Positions 45,323-55,050 of a stretch of 64,000 bases of DNA are shown in pieces; the first letter of the stretch is position 1, and each line of letters starts with the position of its first letter. The DNA is taken from positions 1 through 64,000 of the forward strand of contig JAFARC010000048.1 of NCBI GenBank assembly GCA_019245755.1, read 5' to 3'. The translations under genes were made by a program, and so were the position numbers. Source of the stretch: Mycobacteriaceae bacterium (GTDB taxonomy: Bacteria > Actinomycetota > Actinomycetes > Mycobacteriales > Mycobacteriaceae). Under the pieces are notes generated by a model. The model was not told the DNA's origin and searched no databases. It saw only the letters and a list, made by a program, of their open reading frames with translations.

Positions 45323-46033
45323 CTAATAGGCGTACGTGTTGGCGGGGCGGTCGATCTTCGTGATGCTGCTGACGGTCATCGTCGGCACAAACGACGTTTG
45401 CGCCGTCGAGCTTCCCGGTACGACCCTGCCCTCGACGCGCAGCCAGGTGTCGTCGGGATAGCCCGTCAGGCCGGGACCGGTGAGCCGCATCCGCGCCAGT
45501 TGCGCGTCGGCTGCGCAGCAGATGATCACCACCCGGCCGAGGTCCACGGCCCCGCCGTCGTTGATGGTAAATCCGATGACGGTGATCAACCGGTTGTCGA
45601 GAGTGCCGGCCGAGTCCGTCGCGGCGCGCATCATCACGTCGGGAACCGACACCACCGGTGCCCGCTCGTCCGGCAACGGCGGGAACGGCCGCCGGTGCGG
45701 CGCGGCAGCGGCAGCCACCTCGGGTGTCGCGCCCCGCGCGCCCAGCGGCGGCGGCACCACGAACGCGAGCACGGCGATCGGCACCAGCAGCAGCCAGACC
45801 ATCCAGAGACGATGACGATGGCCGTCCTCCTGCTCGTCACCGTCGGCCGTGCCGAAGCGGCGCAGGTCACGCACGATCGCCACGGTTGCCAGCGCGATCA
45901 ACACCACCGATGCGACGATCAGCCAGGGCAGCAACAGGGGCCGGACGTAGTACAGGTAGGTGCCCTTCAGTGCGATCAGGCCGGTGGCCAGACCCAGCAA
46001 CAGCAGCAGCGCGTTGGAAGTGACGCGGCTCAA
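45323..46033 (-). CDS. TIGR03943 (YcgQ-like) membrane protein
   Basis: A 236-residue protein, starting TTG by the TTGA overlap with the permease. Two or more transmembrane helices near the N terminus (SNALLLLLGLATGLIALKG and LLLPWLIVASVVLIALA, LVPIAVLAFVVPPP) precede an exported soluble domain. The conserved double cysteine in VVIICCAADAQLARM marks the TIGR03943 family, paired with DUF318 permeases. Its end abuts the end of the IclR gene with no spacer. The role may involve metal or small-molecule export; not established. Confidence 0.8.
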   Translation of the reverse strand: MSRVTSNALLLLLGLATGLIALKGTYLYYVRPLLLPWLIVASVVLIALATVAIVRDLRRFGTADGDEQEDGHRHRLWMVWLLLVPIAVLAFVVPPPLGARGATPEVAAAAAPHRRPFPPLPDERAPVVSVPDVMMRAATDSAGTLDNRLITVIGFTINDGGAVDLGRVVIICCAADAQLARMRLTGPGLTGYPDDTWLRVEGRVVPGSSTAQTSFVPTMTVSSITKIDRPANTYAY

Positions 46034-47019
46034 TGCCCACCGCCGAGCACCAACAACCCGATTCCCGTCGCCGCCAGCGTCGCCACCACGAACGTCGCCG
46101 GGGCGAACCGCAGCGCGAATCGGCGACCGAACAGCCCGGTCTGCATCGCGAACAGCTTGACGTCGACGGCCGGACCGACAACCAAAAACACCAGCCGGGG
46201 CAGCAGCGGCATCATCGTCAAGCTGGCCGCCACGAACGCGTCCGCCTCGGAGCACAGCGCCAACACGACGGCCAGCAGCGCCATCACCACGATGCCGGCC
46301 CCGACCTGCCCGGCCAGATGCGCGAAGATCCACGGCGGTACCAGCACCCGCAGTGCGGCCGCAGCGGCGGCGCCGACCACTAGATACGACGCGGCCTGCA
46401 GGAAGTCGTGCCGGGCGGCCTCCAGGAACACCACCGACCGCGGCGCGTCGTTGTGCGTCTTCGGCAATGAGCGAGTCACCCATTCGCCGCGTCCCAGGCG
46501 CGACCACAGCACACCCATCACCAGGGCGGTCGCCAAGGACGCCAGGCAGCGGCCGAGCACCATCTTGGGCTGGCCGGGAAACGCCACGGCGGTGGCTACC
46601 AGGACCACCGGGTTGATCGCCGGGGCGGCCAACATGAACGTCAGGGCCGCGGCCCCGGCCGCGCCGGTCGCGTACAGCCGCCGTGCCACCGGCACGGAGC
46701 CGCACTCGCATCCCGGCAGCGCCGCTCCGCCGACTCCGGCCGCGACGATCGCCAACCCGGTGCGCCGCGGCAGCCACCTGGCCAGCCGCTCGGGTGAGAC
46801 GAAAGCCGCGACCAGGCCGCTGACCAGGACGCCGACGACCAGGAACGGCAGCGCCTGGACGAAGACACCGCAGAACACGGTGGCCGCGACGCTCCAATTC
46901 GGCCGTTGCGCCACCAGCCGGCTGAGGATGCCACCGCACAGCGCGAGCGCGATCAGCGCGGCGAGCAGAAACTCCATCGAGCCGACGCGTCGCCGGCTCG
47001 ATGGCGGGGCGGCGATCAC
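46030..47019 (-). CDS. DUF318/UPF0718-type permease
   Basis: A 329-residue integral membrane protein with about eight helices. The family signature GCECGSVPVARRL sits after a first membrane block and a Pro-Asn loop (APAINPVVLVATA) follows. Two starts are possible: GTG at 47019 or an ATG 14 codons later (MEFLLAALIALAL); the first gives a charged N terminus. It begins 37 bp after hsaF on the same strand, so readthrough from the KstR promoter of hsaEGF is possible. Such permeases usually pair with TIGR03943 proteins. Confidence 0.82.
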   Translation of the reverse strand: MIAAPPSSRRRVGSMEFLLAALIALALCGGILSRLVAQRPNWSVAATVFCGVFVQALPFLVVGVLVSGLVAAFVSPERLARWLPRRTGLAIVAAGVGGAALPGCECGSVPVARRLYATGAAGAAALTFMLAAPAINPVVLVATAVAFPGQPKMVLGRCLASLATALVMGVLWSRLGRGEWVTRSLPKTHNDAPRSVVFLEAARHDFLQAASYLVVGAAAAAALRVLVPPWIFAHLAGQVGAGIVVMALLAVVLALCSEADAFVAASLTMMPLLPRLVFLVVGPAVDVKLFAMQTGLFGRRFALRFAPATFVVATLAATGIGLLVLGGGH

Positions 47020-47056
47020 CGCCCCATCTTGCCCGCCCTACCTGAACCCGGAGGTC

Positions 47057-48109
47057 TCAGCTGTTGGTCGGCGCAGCAACCCCGCCCTGCGACTGCTCTC
47101 GCTTGATCTCCAGCGCGATGTCGATCAGCTGGTCCTCCTGTCCGCCGATCAGCTTGCGCTTGCCGGCGCGGAACAGCAGCTGCGACGCCGGCACGTCGTA
47201 GCGCTCGGACTGGCGGATCGCGTGCTTGAGGAAGCTGGAGTACACCCCGGCGTAGCCCATGATCAGCGCGTTGCGGTCCAGCAGGCACTCGCCAGGCATC
47301 GCCGGGCGGACCACATCTTCGGCGGCGTCGGCGATGTCGAAGAAGTCGATCCCGGTTTTGACGCCGATCTTGTCGAACACCCCGATCAGCGCCTCCACCG
47401 GAGCGTTGCCCGCGCCCGCACCGAAACGCCGGCAGCTGCCGTCGATCTGCTTGGCGCCCGCGCGAACGGCCTCCACGGAGTTGGCCACCCCCAGCCCGAG
47501 GTTCTCGTGACCATGGAAGCCGACCTGCGCGTCCTCGCCGAGTTCGGCGACCAGCGCGGCGACCCGGTCCCGTACGCCCTCCAACACCAGGGCGCCGGCG
47601 GAGTCGACGACATAGACGCATTGGCAGCCCGCGTCGGCCATGATCCGGGCCTGCTTGGCCAGCGCCTCCGGCGGGATGGTGTGCGCCATCATCAAGAACC
47701 CGACGGTTTCCAGGCCGCGTTCCCGGGCCAGCCCGAAGTGCTGGATGGACACGTCGGCCTCGGTGCAGTGCGTGGCGATGCGGCAGATCTCGCCGCCATT
47801 GTCCTGGGCTTCGATGATGTCGTCTGTGATGCCCACCCCGGGCAGCATCAAAAACGCGATCCTCGCTTCGGTGGCCGTCTGGGCGGCCAGCTTGATCAAT
47901 TCCTGCTCGGGTGTCTTCGAGAAGCCGTAGTTAAACGACGACCCACCCAGCCCGTCGCCGTGGGTCACCTCGATCACCGGCACACCCGCGGCGTCTAGCG
48001 CCGCGACGATGGAGCCCACCTCCTCCTTGGTGAACTGGTGGCGTTTGTGGTGCGAACCGTCCCGCAGCGACGTGTCGGTGATTCGCACATCCCAGATGCT
48101 GTTGGTCAT
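47057..48109 (-). CDS. hsaF: 4-hydroxy-2-oxovalerate-type aldolase HsaF
   Basis: Cleaves 4-hydroxy-2-oxohexanoate to pyruvate and propanal in the last steps of ring A/B breakdown. The 350 residues begin with the DRE-TIM catalytic motif [16 protein letters not shown] (Arg and Asp), and the metal-binding His-x-His is in [15 protein letters not shown]. It works as a channeling complex with HsaG; its start overlaps the hsaG stop by four bases (ATGA). Equivalent to Rv3534c. Confidence 0.95.
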   Translation of the reverse strand: MTNSIWDVRITDTSLRDGSHHKRHQFTKEEVGSIVAALDAAGVPVIEVTHGDGLGGSSFNYGFSKTPEQELIKLAAQTATEARIAFLMLPGVGITDDIIEAQDNGGEICRIATHCTEADVSIQHFGLARERGLETVGFLMMAHTIPPEALAKQARIMADAGCQCVYVVDSAGALVLEGVRDRVAALVAELGEDAQVGFHGHENLGLGVANSVEAVRAGAKQIDGSCRRFGAGAGNAPVEALIGVFDKIGVKTGIDFFDIADAAEDVVRPAMPGECLLDRNALIMGYAGVYSSFLKHAIRQSERYDVPASQLLFRAGKRKLIGGQEDQLIDIALEIKREQSQGGVAAPTNS

Positions 48110-49053
48110 CGGGCACCTCCTGCAGTGGTTTTGTGCGCGGCGCGCCCGCAGTCGTCGGCGCGCAGCCTCTCCTTGGCGATCTCCTCGCCGACCTTGGTAG
48201 CGGCAGCGGTCATGATGTCCAGGTTGCCCGCATACGGCGGCAGGTAGTCCCCCGCGCCCTCGACCTCGATGAACGTGGTGACCAACGCCTGCCCGCCGGA
48301 ATTGGTCGAAGGTGGGTCGAACTGGGGCTCGTTGAGCAGGTGATAGCCAGGCACGTAGGTCTGCACCTCAGCCACCACGTCGCGAATTGAGCGCGCGATC
48401 GCGTCGGTGTCGGCGTCCTCGGGGATCGCGCAAAAAATCGTGTCACGCATGATCATCGGCGGCTCGGCCGGGTTGAGGATGATGATCGCCTTCCCGCGCC
48501 GCGCCCCCCCGATCGTCTCGACGCCGCGGCTGGTGGTCTTGGTGAACTCGTCGATGTTGGCCCGGGTGCCCGGACCCGCCGACACCGACGCCACCGACGC
48601 GACGATCTCGGCGTACACCACCTCGACCACCCGCGAAACCGCATACACGATCGGGATCGTCGCCTGCCCGCCGCAGGTGATCATGTTCACGTTCGGCGCG
48701 TCGAGGTGCTCGCGCAGGTTCGCCGGCGGGATCACCGCCGGCCCCACCGCCGCCGGGGTGAGGTCAACGGCTCGGATCCCGGCCTCGGCATACCCGCGCG
48801 CAGCGGCCTTGTGCACATAAGCCGAGGTGGCCTCAAACAACAAATCCGGCTTCTCGTCGCGGGCCAGCAACCACTCCACACCCTCGTGGGTGGTCTCCAG
48901 CCCGAGGTCTCCGGCCCGCTTGAGACCTTCGCTATCCGCGTCGATGCCAACCATCCAGCGCGGCTCCAGCCACTCCGAACGCAGCAACTTATACATCAGG
49001 TCCGTGCCGATGTTGCCCGAGCCCACGATCGCGACGCTTGCTTTGGACCCCAT
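48106..49053 (-). CDS. hsaG: Acylating aldehyde dehydrogenase HsaG
   Basis: Converts the propanal released by HsaF to propionyl-CoA with NAD+ and CoA. The 315-residue protein has nucleotide loop [14 protein letters not shown] and the catalytic Cys in [12 protein letters not shown]. The frame is open upstream, but the ATG at 49053 has AGGAG six bases before it and begins [16 protein letters not shown], as in relatives. Equivalent to Rv3535c. Separated from hsaE by 8 bp. Confidence 0.94.
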   Translation of the reverse strand: MGSKASVAIVGSGNIGTDLMYKLLRSEWLEPRWMVGIDADSEGLKRAGDLGLETTHEGVEWLLARDEKPDLLFEATSAYVHKAAARGYAEAGIRAVDLTPAAVGPAVIPPANLREHLDAPNVNMITCGGQATIPIVYAVSRVVEVVYAEIVASVASVSAGPGTRANIDEFTKTTSRGVETIGGARRGKAIIILNPAEPPMIMRDTIFCAIPEDADTDAIARSIRDVVAEVQTYVPGYHLLNEPQFDPPSTNSGGQALVTTFIEVEGAGDYLPPYAGNLDIMTAAATKVGEEIAKERLRADDCGRAAHKTTAGGAR

Positions 49054-49061
49054 ATTCGCTC

Positions 49062-49847
49062 CTATTTGAAAGTCAACCGCACGGACCCGAGTCCGTCGAA
49101 CTCGGCGACGAAATTGTCGCCCGCACGCGCGTCGATCGCACGCGTACACGAACCCGGCAACACCACGTCCCCGGCGCGTAGGCGAACCCCGAAGTCGTCC
49201 ACCTTGCGCGCCAGCCACGCGACGGCCGTTACCGGGTTGCCCAACACCGCGTCGCTGCGACCCTTGGCGACCACTTCCCCATTGCGGGTGAGCACCGCGT
49301 CGATCGCCTTGATGTCGATGTCTTTGGGCGACACCCGGTCGGTGCCCACCACGTAGCCCGCCGACGACGCGTTGTCGGCGATCGTGTCGCACAGCTTGAT
49401 CTTCCAGTCGGTGATCCGGGTGTCGATCAGTTCGATTGCCGGTGCGAAGGCCGCCGTCGCAGCCAGCACGTCATCCTCGGTGCAGCCGGCGCCGGGAAGG
49501 TCGTCGGCCAGCAGGAAGGCGACCTCCACTTCGACCCGGGGATACAGGTACCGCCCGGCTTTCACCGGCGTGTCCTCGAAGAGCTGCATCTCGTCGAGCA
49601 GGTGCCCGTAGTCGGGCTCGTCGACGCCCATCATCTGCTGCATTGCCTTGCTCGACAGGCCAACCTTGTGCCCCACCACGCGGGCGCCTTCGGCGACACG
49701 TTGGCGGATGTTGATCAGCTGAATCTCATATGCGTCGATCACGTCGATGTCAGGATGAGCGTTGGTCAGCGGAGCCATCGGAACCCGGCTACGCTCAGCC
49801 TGCGCTAGGTCGGCCGCAAGCTCGTCCCGCGTGTGCACACTGAGCAT
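49062..49847 (-). CDS. hsaE: 2-hydroxypenta-2,4-dienoate-type hydratase HsaE
   Basis: Hydrates 2-hydroxyhexa-2,4-dienoate from ring A to 4-hydroxy-2-oxohexanoate, the HsaF substrate. A 261-residue FAH-type protein with metal ligands in [10 protein letters not shown] and [13 protein letters not shown]. First gene of the minus-strand hsaEGF operon, diverging from kstD across the KstR site at 49909-49922. Equivalent to Rv3536c. Confidence 0.94.
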   Translation of the reverse strand: MLSVHTRDELAADLAQAERSRVPMAPLTNAHPDIDVIDAYEIQLINIRQRVAEGARVVGHKVGLSSKAMQQMMGVDEPDYGHLLDEMQLFEDTPVKAGRYLYPRVEVEVAFLLADDLPGAGCTEDDVLAATAAFAPAIELIDTRITDWKIKLCDTIADNASSAGYVVGTDRVSPKDIDIKAIDAVLTRNGEVVAKGRSDAVLGNPVTAVAWLARKVDDFGVRLRAGDVVLPGSCTRAIDARAGDNFVAEFDGLGSVRLTFK

Positions 49848-49908
49848 TTTCGGCGGCCCCCTTGCGGTCGATGCAGCCGGGGTGGGTGGCGCCCAGCCAG
49901 GCCAATTC

Positions 49909-49922
49909 TATAACGTGTTCTA
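49909..49922. promoter_or_regulatory. KstR operator overlapping kstD start region
   Basis: TATAACGTGTTCTA fits TnnAACnnGTTnnA. Its right end is only 2 bp before the kstD ATG at 49925, and its left end (TATAAC) doubles as a plausible -10 box, which implies a leaderless kstD mRNA. It also lies 61 bp upstream of hsaE. Confidence 0.85.
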
Positions 49923-49924
49923 GT

Positions 49925-51607
49925 ATGACAGCTCAGGAGTACGACGTCGTCGTCGTGGGCAGCGGCGCTGCGGGCATGGTGGCCGCGTTGACCGCGGCTC
50001 ACCAGGGGCTATCGACGGTTGTAGTCGAAAAAGCCGGGCACTACGGCGGCTCGACCGCTCGATCGGGCGGCGGCGTGTGGATTCCGAACAATGAGATCCT
50101 CAAGCGAGACGGCGTCACCGATACACCTGAGGCCGCACGCACGTATCTGCACGGGATCATTGGCGACGTCGTCGATCCGAAGCGCGTCGACACCTATCTG
50201 GACCGCGCCCCCGAGATGCTGTCCTTCGTGCTGCGGAATACCCCGCTGAAAATGTGCTGGGTGCCAGGCTATTCCGACTACTACCCCGAGGCGCCCGGTG
50301 GGCGCGCGGGTGGCCGCTCGATCGAGCCCAGGCCGTTCGACGCCAAAAAACTTGGTCCCGACCAGCCAGGATTGGAACCGCCCTACGGCAAGGTCCCGCT
50401 CAACGTCGTGGTGATGCAACAGGACTACGTTCGGTTGAACCAGCTCAAGCGCCACCCCCGAGGCGTGTTGCGAAGCCTCAAAGTCGGCGCCAGGACGATG
50501 TGGGCGCGGGCGACCGGCAAGAATCTGGTCGGTATGGGACGGGCATTGATCGCACCGCTGCGGATCGGGTTGCGCAACGCGGGCGTGCCGGTGCTGCTCA
50601 ACACCGCGCTTACCGACTTGTACGTCGAGGACGGCGACGTGCGCGGTATCTACGTCAAGGACACGCATGCGCCGGAAACTGCCGAGGCGCAACTGATCAG
50701 GGCCCGCCGCGCGGTGATTTTGGGCTCTGGCGGCTTCGAGCACAACGAGCAGATGCGGGTGAAGTATCAGCGCGCGCCGATCACCACCGACTGGACCGTT
50801 GGGGCCAAGGCAAATACCGGTGACGGCATTTTGGCGGCTGAAAAACTCGGCGCTGCGCTGGAACTGATGGAGGACGCCTGGTGGGGACCCACGGTGCCAC
50901 TGGTTGGTGCGCCGTGGTTCGCGCTGTCGGAACGCAACTCCCCCGGCTCGATCATCGTCAACCTGACGGGCAAGCGGTTTATGAATGAATCGATGCCCTA
51001 CGTCGAGGCCTGCCATCGCATGTACGGCGGAGAATACGGCCAAGGCCCCGGGCCCGGTGAGAATGTCCCGGCCTGGCTGGTATTCGACCAGCAGTACCGC
51101 GATCGCTATATCTTCGCCGGATTACAACCGGGACAACGGATCCCGAACAAGTGGCTGGAGTCCGGGGTCATCGTCACGGCCGATACGCTGCCCCAACTTG
51201 CCCGACAGGCGGGCTTGCCGGTCGATGAGCTGGTCGCGACGGTGGAACGCTTCAACGGCTTCGCGCGCGCCGGCGTCGACGAGGACTTCCGGCGTGGCGA
51301 AAGCGCCTACGACCGGTACTACGGCGACCCGACCAACAAGCCCAACCCGAACCTGGGCGAGATCAGCCACCCGCCTTACTATGCAGCCAAGATGGTGCCC
51401 GGCGACCTCGGCACCAAAGGCGGGATCCGCACCGACACCCACGGACGCGCGCTGCGTGACGACGGCAGTGTCATCCCCGGCCTCTACGCGGCCGGCAATG
51501 TCAGCGCGCCGGTGATGGGTCATACCTACCCGGGCCCTGGCGGTACGATCGGCCCGGCCATGGTGTTCGGTTACCTGGCCGCCTTGCATATCGCCGGGAG
51601 GGACTGA
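49925..51607 (+). CDS. kstD: 3-ketosteroid delta1-dehydrogenase KstD
   Basis: FAD enzyme that introduces the C1-C2 double bond in 3-ketosteroids, allowing 9alpha-hydroxylation by KshA to open ring B. The 560 residues have the FAD loop VVVGSGAAGMVAA (GSGAAG at 13-18), STARSGGGVWIPNN, and the C-terminal FAD contact AAGNVSAPVMGHTYPGPGG with IGPAMVFGYLAALH. The ATG at 49925 gives the normal N terminus; a longer frame upstream is excluded because it crosses the operator. Equivalent to Rv3537; chsH3 follows 1 bp after the stop. Confidence 0.95.
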   Translation: MTAQEYDVVVVGSGAAGMVAALTAAHQGLSTVVVEKAGHYGGSTARSGGGVWIPNNEILKRDGVTDTPEAARTYLHGIIGDVVDPKRVDTYLDRAPEMLSFVLRNTPLKMCWVPGYSDYYPEAPGGRAGGRSIEPRPFDAKKLGPDQPGLEPPYGKVPLNVVVMQQDYVRLNQLKRHPRGVLRSLKVGARTMWARATGKNLVGMGRALIAPLRIGLRNAGVPVLLNTALTDLYVEDGDVRGIYVKDTHAPETAEAQLIRARRAVILGSGGFEHNEQMRVKYQRAPITTDWTVGAKANTGDGILAAEKLGAALELMEDAWWGPTVPLVGAPWFALSERNSPGSIIVNLTGKRFMNESMPYVEACHRMYGGEYGQGPGPGENVPAWLVFDQQYRDRYIFAGLQPGQRIPNKWLESGVIVTADTLPQLARQAGLPVDELVATVERFNGFARAGVDEDFRRGESAYDRYYGDPTNKPNPNLGEISHPPYYAAKMVPGDLGTKGGIRTDTHGRALRDDGSVIPGLYAAGNVSAPVMGHTYPGPGGTIGPAMVFGYLAALHIAGRD

Positions 51608-51608
51608 G

Positions 51609-52469
51609 GTGCCGATCGATCCCGCCGCGGCGCTGGGCGCTGAACTGCCGCCCGCCGAGTTCTCCTGGACCAGCAGCGATGTGCAGCTCTACCATTTGGC
51701 GCTCGGGGCGGGGGCCGATCCGATGAACCAGCGCGAGCTGAGCTATCTGGTCGACAACACCCCACAGGTGCTGCCGACGTTCGGCAACGTCGCGCAGTCT
51801 TTCCACCTGACGGAGCCGCCGAGCGTTCCGTTCCCGGGAGTCGACATCGAACTCGCCAAGATTCTCCACGCGTCAGAGGAGGTGACGTTGGCCGGACCAC
51901 TGCCGCCCTCCGGCACGGCGCAGGCGACCGCACGGGTCGTCGACATCTGGGACAAGGGCAAGGCCGCGGTGATCGTCAGCGAGTCGACGGTAACGGCGCG
52001 CAACGGCACGCCGCTGTGGACGACCCGGCGGTCGATCTTCGCGCGCGGCGAGGGCGGCTTCGGCGGCGAACGCGGTCCGTCCATATCCACCGCGCCGCCC
52101 GACCGCGCCTGTGACTACGAGGTCCCGCTGCCGATCTTGCCGCAGCAGGCGTTGCTGTATCGCCTCTGCGGCGACCGCAACCCGCTCCACTCCGACCCGG
52201 AGTTCGCCGCAGCGGCCGGCTTTCCCAGGCCCATCCTGCACGGCCTGTGCACCTACGGAATCACCTGCAAAGCGATCGTCGACGCGTGCCTGGACAGCGA
52301 CGTGAGTCGGGTGCGCTCCTACGGCGCTCGATTCACGGGCGTGGTTTTCCCCGGCGAGATGCTGCTGGCCCGCATCTGGGCAGAAGACGACCGGCTGACC
52401 GCAACGGTGACGGCGCCCTCGCGAAATGACGAACCGGTGCTCTCCGGCGTCGAACTGGTCCCCGCCTGA
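51609..52469 (+). CDS. chsH3: Steroid 2-enoyl-CoA hydratase ChsH3 (double hotdog)
   Basis: A 286-residue MaoC-like double hotdog protein. The hydratase-2 motif is in YRLCGDRNPLHSDPEF, followed by AGFPRPILHGLCTYG. It acts with ChsB1 in the second beta-oxidation round on the C24 side chain (family knowledge). GTG start directly after kstD, so it is cotranscribed. Equivalent to Rv3538 (Hsd4B). M. tuberculosis carries a PPE gene between this gene and ltp2; here only a hairpin lies between them. Confidence 0.9.
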   Translation: MPIDPAAALGAELPPAEFSWTSSDVQLYHLALGAGADPMNQRELSYLVDNTPQVLPTFGNVAQSFHLTEPPSVPFPGVDIELAKILHASEEVTLAGPLPPSGTAQATARVVDIWDKGKAAVIVSESTVTARNGTPLWTTRRSIFARGEGGFGGERGPSISTAPPDRACDYEVPLPILPQQALLYRLCGDRNPLHSDPEFAAAAGFPRPILHGLCTYGITCKAIVDACLDSDVSRVRSYGARFTGVVFPGEMLLARIWAEDDRLTATVTAPSRNDEPVLSGVELVPA

Positions 52470-52499
52470 CTCCAACGGGAAGCCAGGACGCTCCCGCCC

Positions 52500-52529
52500 C
52501 GCGAACGTGACGCTGGCGTCACGCTCGCG
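52500..52529. terminator. Hairpin between convergent chsH3 and ltp2
   Basis: CGCGAACGTGACGC (52500-52513) pairs with GCGTCACGCTCGCG (52516-52529) except for one position. A T-tract does not follow. It sits between two gene ends and shares the CGCGAACGTG arm with the repeat at 30426-30485, so it may be a bidirectional terminator or a dispersed palindrome. Confidence 0.6.
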
Positions 52530-52547
52530 ACAAACCGCAGCCAAACC

Positions 52548-53711
52548 TCACCCGAGGATGACCCCCGAGGTCGGCACACCGGTGCCCGCGGTCACCAGCA
52601 CATGCTCGACGTCCCGAACTTGGTTGACCGACGTCCCGCGCAGCTGACGCACACCTTCGGCGATGCCGTTCATGCCATGGATGTAGGCCTCGCCCAGCTG
52701 GCCGCCGTGGGTGTTGACAGGTAGCCTGCCGCCGATCTCGATCGCGCCGTCGGCGATGAAGTCCTTCGCCTCGCCCCGGCCGCAGAACCCCAGTTCCTCC
52801 AGTTGAATCAAGGTGAACGGGGTGAAGTGGTCGTAGAGCACGGCAGTCTGGATGTCACCGGGTTCAAGCCCTGACTGCTGCCACAGCTGCTTGCCGACCA
52901 ATCCCATTTCCGGCAGCCCGTCGAGTTCCGACCGGTAGTAGCTGACCATCGTGTACTGGTCCGGGCTCGATCCCTGCGCCGCCGCTTCGATGACCGCCGG
53001 CCGATGCCTCAGGTCCTTCGCCCGCTCCACGGACGTGACGACGATCGCCACCGCACCGTCGGTCTCCTGGCAGCAGTCCAGCAGCCGCAGCGGCTCGGCG
53101 ATCCAACGCGAATTCTGATGGTCCTCGATGGTGATCGGCTTTGCGTAAAAGTAGGCCTTCGGGTTCTTGGCGGCATGCTTGCGGTCAGCAACCGAGATTG
53201 CGCCGAAGTCGCGGCTCGTCGCTCCGGACCGGTGCATGTACCGCTTGGCGATCATCGCCACCTGCGCCGCAGGGGTCGAAAGGCCATGCGGATAGGAAAA
53301 CGAGTTGTCCACGCCGGTGGAGTCGGCGTTCGCCGTCAGCCTCGTCTGCACCTGTCCGAACCGCATGCCCGAGCGTTCGTTGAACGCCCGGTACGCCACC
53401 ACCACCTCGGCCACCCCGGTGGCCACCGCGATGGCGGCCTGCTGGATCGTCGCGCAGGCCGCCCCGCCGCCGTAATGGATCTTCGAGAAGAACTTCAGTT
53501 CATCGATTCCCGCCGCCCTGGCGACCGCGATCTCGGTATTGGAGTCCATCGTGAAGGTGGTCAAGCCGTCGACGTCCCCGGGGGTTAGGCCGGCGTCGGC
53601 AAGCGCGTCCAGCACCGCCTCGGCCGCCAGCCGCAACTCGCTGCGGCCGGAGTTCTTGGAGAAGTCGGTGGCACCGATGCCGACGATCGCGGCCTTCCCG
53701 GATAGCGTCAC
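52548..53711 (-). CDS. ltp2: Steroid side-chain retro-aldolase Ltp2
   Basis: Cleaves the 17-hydroxy steroid-22-oyl-CoA made by the ChsH1-ChsH2 hydratase, giving androstenedione and propionyl-CoA, the last step of side-chain removal. The 387-residue thiolase-like fold contains GVDNSFSYPHGLSTPAAQ and the C-terminal PVNTHGGQLGEAYIHGMNG. Ltp2 needs the DUF35 domain of ChsH2 as partner. The start GTG overlaps the chsH1 stop (GTGA). Equivalent to Rv3540c. Confidence 0.93.
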   Translation of the reverse strand: MTLSGKAAIVGIGATDFSKNSGRSELRLAAEAVLDALADAGLTPGDVDGLTTFTMDSNTEIAVARAAGIDELKFFSKIHYGGGAACATIQQAAIAVATGVAEVVVAYRAFNERSGMRFGQVQTRLTANADSTGVDNSFSYPHGLSTPAAQVAMIAKRYMHRSGATSRDFGAISVADRKHAAKNPKAYFYAKPITIEDHQNSRWIAEPLRLLDCCQETDGAVAIVVTSVERAKDLRHRPAVIEAAAQGSSPDQYTMVSYYRSELDGLPEMGLVGKQLWQQSGLEPGDIQTAVLYDHFTPFTLIQLEELGFCGRGEAKDFIADGAIEIGGRLPVNTHGGQLGEAYIHGMNGIAEGVRQLRGTSVNQVRDVEHVLVTAGTGVPTSGVILG

Positions 53712-54109
53712 GCTTCCCCCATCGTCAGGGTGACGGTGGCGATCACGTGATCGCCTAGGCTGTTGCGCCCCAGCACCTTCACGGTCACCACCCCGTCGTC
53801 GATCGCGGTCACTTCCCCGGAGAAGGTCACCGTGTCGTAGGCGTACCACGGCACCCCGAGGCGCAAGGAGATCGACTTGATCAGCGCCGACGGTCCCGCC
53901 CAGTCGGTGACGAACCGCTGCACCAGCCCGGTGTCGGTGAGAATGTTGACGAAGATGTCGTTGGACCCCTTCGCCTGCGCTTTGTCCCGGTCGTGGTGGA
54001 CGTCCTGGAAATCGCGGGTCGCGAGCGCCGTCGACACGATGAACGTGGGGTCGCCATACAGGGCGAGCTCGGGCAGCTTGTCACCGAGAGTCGCCGTGCC
54101 GGCGCTCAT
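53708..54109 (-). CDS. chsH1: Steroid enoyl-CoA hydratase subunit ChsH1
   Basis: A 133-residue MaoC-like single hotdog protein that pairs with ChsH2 to form the heterotetrameric enoyl-CoA hydratase of the three-carbon side chain. The catalytic segment is DFQDVHHDRDKAQAKGSND. Start ATG gives an ATGA overlap with chsH2, and its stop overlaps ltp2. Equivalent to Rv3541c in place and size. Confidence 0.92.
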   Translation of the reverse strand: MSAGTATLGDKLPELALYGDPTFIVSTALATRDFQDVHHDRDKAQAKGSNDIFVNILTDTGLVQRFVTDWAGPSALIKSISLRLGVPWYAYDTVTFSGEVTAIDDGVVTVKVLGRNSLGDHVIATVTLTMGEA

Positions 54110-55050
54110 GCCGGCTCCCACGCGTACAGCGCCCACGCCGGTCCCGCGTCGGTGGCCGGAAAGTCGATATACATCGCCTGCACCGGCATCCCGATCTCCA
54201 CCGAGGCCGAGTCGACATTGCGCAGCTCGCCCAACATCCGAACGCCTTCCTCCAGTTCGACGAGCGCGATGACGAACGGCAGCGACCGGCCCGGCACCTT
54301 GGGGGCGTGGTGGACGACGAAGCTGAACACCGTCCCGCGTCCGCTGGCCACCATGTAGTCGATTGGCGCTTCCTTGTCCTGCCAGATCGCCGGCACCGGC
54401 GGATGCTGCAGGGAGCCGTCCGGCCGCCGCTGAATACGTAACTCGTGCTTGTCGACGCCGTCCCAGAAGAAGGTGGTGTCGCGCGACGCGGCGGGCCGCA
54501 TCATGTGGACCGGGTCCAGGTCGTCCGGCACGGCGGGCTTCGCCTCCTCGCGCGGCCGGAATTTCAAAATCCGCCAGTTCATTTCGGCGACGTCCTCGTC
54601 GCCGACCTGCCAGGTGATCCGCTGGTTGATGAAGTAGCCCTCGCCGAGCGCGGTCTGCTTGGGCCCGACCACGTCGGTGAGCTCGGCGCTCACACTGACC
54701 TCTTCGCCCGGCCGCAGGTAGCGGTGGTAGGTCTGCTCGCAATTGGTCGCGACGACCCCGACGTAGCCGGCTTCGTCGAACAGCCCGATGATTCGCCCGA
54801 GCGGATCGTCGTCGGGGCGCACTCCGCCCAGCCCCATCATGGTCCAGACCTGGATCATGGCCGGCGGCGCCACGATTCCGGGATGCCCGGCGGCCCGCGC
54901 CGCCTCCTCATCGACGTAGATCGGGTTGCGGTCGCCGATCGCCTCCAGCCAGTTGCTGATCATCGGCTGGTTCACCGGGTCCCGGCCGGTGCGCGGCTTG
55001 CTCCGCCCCGCCGCCTTGACTTGCGCGACAACCTCGTCGATCTGACTCAT
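54106..55050 (-). CDS. chsH2: Steroid enoyl-CoA hydratase subunit ChsH2 with DUF35
   Basis: A 314-residue two-domain protein. The N-terminal MaoC-like hotdog has GDRNPIYVDEEAARAAGHPG, and the C-terminal DUF35 domain (from about residue 190, FFWDGVDKHELRIQRRPDG) recruits Ltp2. The DUF35 part contains no zinc-binding cysteine set. Translational overlap with chsE2 upstream and chsH1 downstream fixes stoichiometric expression. Equivalent to Rv3542c. Confidence 0.92.
   Translation of the reverse strand: MSQIDEVVAQVKAAGRSKPRTGRDPVNQPMISNWLEAIGDRNPIYVDEEAARAAGHPGIVAPPAMIQVWTMMGLGGVRPDDDPLGRIIGLFDEAGYVGVVATNCEQTYHRYLRPGEEVSVSAELTDVVGPKQTALGEGYFINQRITWQVGDEDVAEMNWRILKFRPREEAKPAVPDDLDPVHMMRPAASRDTTFFWDGVDKHELRIQRRPDGSLQHPPVPAIWQDKEAPIDYMVASGRGTVFSFVVHHAPKVPGRSLPFVIALVELEEGVRMLGELRNVDSASVEIGMPVQAMYIDFPATDAGPAWALYAWEPA

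Noticed and set aside
45398..47998. 866-codon open frame opposite TIGR03943, permease and hsaF genes
   Set aside because: Antisense to three recognised genes; composition is Thr/Ser/Arg-rich and without motifs.
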